17,042 bases of DNA from an uncultured Bacilli bacterium (GTDB lineage Bacteria > Bacillota_I > Bacilli_A > RF39 > UBA660): assembly GCA_947632275.1 (NCBI GenBank), contig CANROR010000019.1, positions 1 through 17,042 on the forward strand, read 5' to 3'. The notes beneath the pieces are model-generated. The model was given only the letters and a program-made list of their open reading frames with translations. It was not told the DNA's origin and did no database searches. Positions 14,707 to 17,042 of the stretch are shown here, one piece after another. The position numbers and the translations under genes were made by a program. The first letter of the stretch is position 1, and every line of letters starts with the position of its first letter.

Positions 14707-15548
14707 CGTAATTTTTCGATTTCGGCAATTGATAAATCAGTGGCTTTACTTATATCTTCTAAAGTGAAATTGTTTTTAAGCATATTTTGAATTGTTTTAA
14801 GTAAACCTTTTCTTTCACCTTTTCTTTCGCCATTTCGCTCGCCCTTTTTTAAAGCAATATATTCTGCCCATTCACCAAAAAGAATCCTTGTTTTTTCATC
14901 GTTAATATATTCTTTAATGGATTCATTTAATTCCGTCAATTTTTGATCTCCTTTCGCAATTTTCTTTCTTTCATTATAATCTTTTGCCCCAATGAATTTC
15001 AACCAAGTAACTTGTTTGTTAGTCTCATTATATGAAAGCTTTTTAGCCAAGTCAAGCCGGTAAAAATCAATTTTAAAAACATTGTTTAAAACTATGGTCT
15101 CATCATAAACAACATTAGCATTGGATTGTAATTTTGGGTTAATAATCGTATCATTTTCTAAATTATCAATTAAGTTAATGCCTAAAACTTGATGAGATGA
15201 TTTATAATTTTCACCCCGTTCAAGGGAGGTTGCATAAATACGCATAACGTACATTAAAGATTTATCAAATGATGCCACATCAAAGTTAGAATAGCATTCA
15301 ATATTAATTTTAAGATCATTAAATTCAATTAAGATATCGCCGCGTAAAGCTTTATCTTGAAGTTTAGTTTTTAAAAAAGTATGTTCATAATAAACTTTTA
15401 AATTTTGTTTGTTTAGGTAATCTTCCGTAAAGTTCGTAAAACACGCTAAAAAATAAATTAGTTTATCCCGATTTTTAGGATGTGTTAGTATTTCTTTAAA
15501 AAGTAAATCATTTTCTAAAGAAGTAGGCATTTCCTTAGTTGTAAGCAT
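14691..15548 (-). CDS. PD-(D/E)XK nuclease-family (Rpn/PDDEXK_2) putative transposase
   Basis: A 285-residue protein of the recombination-promoting nuclease family, which is common in gut Bacillota. NDLLFKEILTHPKNRDKLIYF (about 13-33) is the typical opening. The nuclease core is RGDILIEFNDLKINIECYS (69-87), with D71 and E84 as metal ligands; the usual E-x-Q/K reads E-C-Y here, so the third catalytic residue seems to be replaced. A charged repeat (GERNGERKGERKG) near 237-250 leads into a C-terminal helix-turn-helix-like segment (FTLEDISKATDLSIAEIEKL). ATG at 15548 is chosen, with AAAGGAGG just upstream on the minus strand. No terminal repeats are seen around it. It is divergent from the T-box operon. 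Confidence 0.8.
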   Translation of the reverse strand: MLTTKEMPTSLENDLLFKEILTHPKNRDKLIYFLACFTNFTEDYLNKQNLKVYYEHTFLKTKLQDKALRGDILIEFNDLKINIECYSNFDVASFDKSLMYVMRIYATSLERGENYKSSHQVLGINLIDNLENDTIINPKLQSNANVVYDETIVLNNVFKIDFYRLDLAKKLSYNETNKQVTWLKFIGAKDYNERKKIAKGDQKLTELNESIKEYINDEKTRILFGEWAEYIALKKGERNGERKGERKGLLKTIQNMLKNNFTLEDISKATDLSIAEIEKLRKEKP

Positions 15549-15607
15549 TTTTCCTCCTTTCACTAATATATATTTCCTAATTTTACGCTATTTCCTTTTA
15601 TTTTAAG

Positions 15608-15635
15608 TTGCAAATTTTGAAGAAAATGATAAAAT
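15608..15635 (+). promoter_or_regulatory. Promoter of the T-box operon
   Basis: TTGCAA (15608-15613), a 16-base spacer and TAAAAT (15630-15635) preceded by TGa make an extended -10 promoter. Transcription would begin near 15642, just before the first T-box stem. Confidence 0.6.
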
Positions 15636-15645
15636 ATTAATGTAA

Positions 15646-15846
15646 AAGTTTTGATTAGGACTTGATTATATTTATAATTTATTAAAGAGAGATTATGGTT
15701 GGTGGAAATAATCATAAATAAAATATAATTACTACCTATGAACTGGACTCGAAAGAGAATCCCGGGTAAAACCGTTATCAAAAATTAAGTTAAAAGAAGG
15801 ATGGTACCGCATTATTTGCTCCTGCAAGTAATGTGGTATTTTTTTT
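15646..15846 (+). ncRNA. T-box riboswitch, threonine type
   Basis: The leader has the T-box sequence AGGATGGTACCGCA (15798-15811), 12 of 14 matches to AGGGTGGNACCGCG. Stem I ends in a hairpin, GATTAT (15691-15696) with ATAATC (15708-15713), whose loop GGTTGGTGG is the conserved distal loop. ACTACC (15731-15736), on the 3' side of stem I, holds two threonine codons; ACC (15734-15736) is the likely specifier. A stem II-like hairpin lies at 15745-15762. The terminator is TACCGCATTATTTGC (15805-15819) paired with 15824-15838, followed by eight T. Uncharged tRNA-Thr would stabilise the antiterminator and switch on the downstream genes, one of which is thrS. Confidence 0.92.
15805..15846 (+). terminator. 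T-box controlled terminator
   Basis: A fifteen-base-pair stem (15805-15819 with 15824-15838, two of the pairs G-U) with a TCCT loop and eight T. Its left arm contains part of the T-box sequence, so the antiterminator and the terminator exclude each other. Confidence 0.9.
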
Positions 15847-15862
15847 AAAAGGAGGGCTTTAT

Positions 15863-16402
15863 TTGGAATTAACGAAAGCAGAAAACGAAACTTTAAATAA
15901 GTATTTTACAGATGATGAAATAAAGGCATTAATTGCTAATCATGATTTATACACCAAATGTGAAACTTTAGTCGAAAGATTATTTAAAGAAAAACGTGAT
16001 AAAGCTAATGAACCTTATATCGGCCATTTAAAAAGAGTGAGTGATAGCCTTTATTCTTTAGAAGAAAAATGTGCTGGCTTATTACATGATACTTTGGAAG
16101 ATATCCCCGGAATGACACCGAATATCTTAAGTTATTTAGGAATACCTAATGATGTAATTGAAATAGTAACTATTGTTACCAAAGATGAAAATCTTTCTTA
16201 TGAAGCGGAAATAACCAAAATAATTTTAAGTCAAAATCGTGGAGCTATAAGATTAAAATATACTGATATGAAAGACAATTCTAATCCAGAAAGATTAGCC
16301 AAATTAGATTTGGAAACCCGCATAAGATTAACAAATAAATATCAAAATCAAATAAAAAAATTAGAAAGAGAATTAGAAAAAGGAGAGAAAAATAATGATT
16401 AA
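15863..16402 (+). CDS. RSH-type HD domain protein, possible (p)ppGpp hydrolase
   Basis: A 179-residue single-domain HD hydrolase. The residues match the hydrolase half of RelA/SpoT and the MESH1/SAH proteins: H55 (YIGHLKRV), H75-D76 with E79-D80 (LLHDTLED, the same spacing as H77-D78 and E81-D82 of the streptococcal Rel enzyme), and D135 with N139 (KYTDMKDN, matching the spacing of D144 and N148). There is no synthetase or TGS domain, so it would remove rather than make the alarmone, if that is its substrate; other phosphohydrolase roles are possible. The start is TTG at 15863, six bases after AAGGAGGG (15849-15856); the frame from 15833 lies inside the terminator. It overlaps thrS by eight bases and is controlled by the T-box. 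Confidence 0.78.
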   Translation: MELTKAENETLNKYFTDDEIKALIANHDLYTKCETLVERLFKEKRDKANEPYIGHLKRVSDSLYSLEEKCAGLLHDTLEDIPGMTPNILSYLGIPNDVIEIVTIVTKDENLSYEAEITKIILSQNRGAIRLKYTDMKDNSNPERLAKLDLETRIRLTNKYQNQIKKLERELEKGEKNND

Positions 16403-17042
16403 TATTAAAGAAAATGAAAAATTAAGTGTTTTAAATCACTCATGTGCGCATTTATTGGCCCAAGCCGTAAAGCATTTATATCCGGATGCCAAGTTTTGGG
16501 TAGGACCCGTAATCGAAGAAGGCTTTTATTATGATATTGACCTTAATGGTAAAACTTTAACGATGGAAGATTTAGAACCTATCGAAAAAGAAATGAAAAA
16601 ATTAGCTAAAGATGGGAAAAGAATTATCAGAGAAGAATTAAGTCGCGAAGAAGCTTTAAAAAAATTTCACGATGATCCTTATAAAATTGATTTAATTAAT
16701 AATATGAGCGAAAATACCGTCATTAGTTGCTATACCCAAGGAGACTTCACCGATCTTTGTCGGGGGCCGCATGTTGAAACGGTTAAAGAGTTAAAGAACT
16801 TTAAACTTTTAAAAGTAAGTGGCGCTTATTGGAAAAATGATGCCAAAAATCATATGTTACAAAGAATCTATGGGATTTGTTTTGATACGCCTGAAGCTTT
16901 AGTAGAACACCTTAAAGCTTTAGAAGAAGCTAAAGAAAGAGACCATCGTAAGATTGGATCCAATTTAAAAATTTATATGACCAATGATTTAGTAGGTAAA
17001 GGTCTACCTATGTATTTACCTAATGGTTATATTATTTGGGAA
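16395..17042 (+). CDS. thrS: Threonyl-tRNA synthetase, N-terminal part, lacking the TGS domain
   Basis: The first 216 residues, open at the window end. ThrRS charges tRNA-Thr and corrects mischarged serine. The protein begins directly with the editing domain: NHSCAHLLAQAVKHLYPDAK carries the HxxxH zinc/editing motif, followed by WVGPVIEEGFYYDID, then LCRGPHV with the conserved cysteine and histidine, and YWKNDAKNHMLQRIYG from the SAD subdomain. The first residues of the catalytic domain follow (DLVGKGLPMYLPNG). The usual N-terminal TGS domain of about 60 residues is absent, as in mycoplasma enzymes. ATG at 16395 has AGGAGAG at 16381-16387 and overlaps the HD gene by eight bases. Regulation is through the threonine T-box. 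Confidence 0.95.
   Translation, partial: MINIKENEKLSVLNHSCAHLLAQAVKHLYPDAKFWVGPVIEEGFYYDIDLNGKTLTMEDLEPIEKEMKKLAKDGKRIIREELSREEALKKFHDDPYKIDLINNMSENTVISCYTQGDFTDLCRGPHVETVKELKNFKLLKVSGAYWKNDAKNHMLQRIYGICFDTPEALVEHLKALEEAKERDHRKIGSNLKIYMTNDLVGKGLPMYLPNGYIIWE

Noticed and set aside
14691..15548. Complete insertion sequence around the PDDEXK gene
   Set aside because: No terminal inverted repeats or target duplications are visible on its flanks; the right side runs directly into the T-box promoter and the left into a shared terminator.
15563..15781. Minus-strand open frame of 72 codons
   Set aside because: It covers the promoter and T-box on the other strand, has no ribosome binding site and a composition expected of noncoding DNA.
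1..17042. CRISPR arrays, tRNA or rRNA genes
   Set aside because: No regularly spaced direct repeats, tRNA cloverleaf-like elements or rRNA segments were seen in reading both strands.

Overview
The window is low-GC DNA with strong AGGAGG-type ribosome binding sites, frequent TTG/GTG starts, a Bacillus-type T-box and an extended -10 promoter style (TGnTATAAT). This points to a bacterium of the Bacillota/Mycoplasmatota side, probably an uncultured gut-type member of Bacilli (an inference from style, not a database match). TGA is used as a stop and no reading frame needs TGA as tryptophan, so the standard bacterial code applies, unlike mycoplasmas.

Layout. (1) 1-1219: the end of an ABC exporter ATPase and its permease, closed by a terminator. 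(2) 1296-2209: a DinD-like Bro-N protein whose promoter spacer contains a close match to the Bacillus LexA (SOS) box. (3) 2353-6193: a six-gene same-strand block ending in a strong terminator at 6192-6227. It encodes a WG-repeat protein, a WYL-domain transcription regulator, a 64-residue SepF-like core domain, a stand-alone GyrI-like effector-binding protein, a DUF6994-like protein and a small unknown protein. A 14-base motif (ACYTTTTRTGACCA) recurs in front of three of these genes at nearly constant distance from their start codons. This block is the best candidate for an undescribed system. (4) 6228-6500: a gene-free stretch with palindromes and what looks like the decayed end of a mobile repeat. 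(5) 6501-9373: envelope genes (small membrane protein, DUF2207-C-like membrane protein, SanA/YdcF-type DUF218 protein) and a membrane-anchored XRE regulator. (6) 9452-13191: cardiolipin synthase, a metallo-beta-lactamase-fold hydrolase and a membrane family 2 glycosyltransferase. (7) 13267-14679: a COG2509-type FAD protein, convergent across a shared terminator with a PD-(D/E)XK (Rpn/PDDEXK_2) protein on the minus strand. (8) 15608-17042: a threonine T-box riboswitch in front of an RSH-type HD hydrolase and the start of thrS, which lacks the TGS domain and runs off the window.

How the genes may work together. The last operon links threonyl-tRNA charging to both ThrRS and a possible alarmone hydrolase. 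The middle block sits next to a probable SOS gene and carries its own regulator, a possible small-molecule sensor and a division-protein domain. A stress-responsive accessory island is a reasonable inference, but nothing in the sequence proves a function for it.
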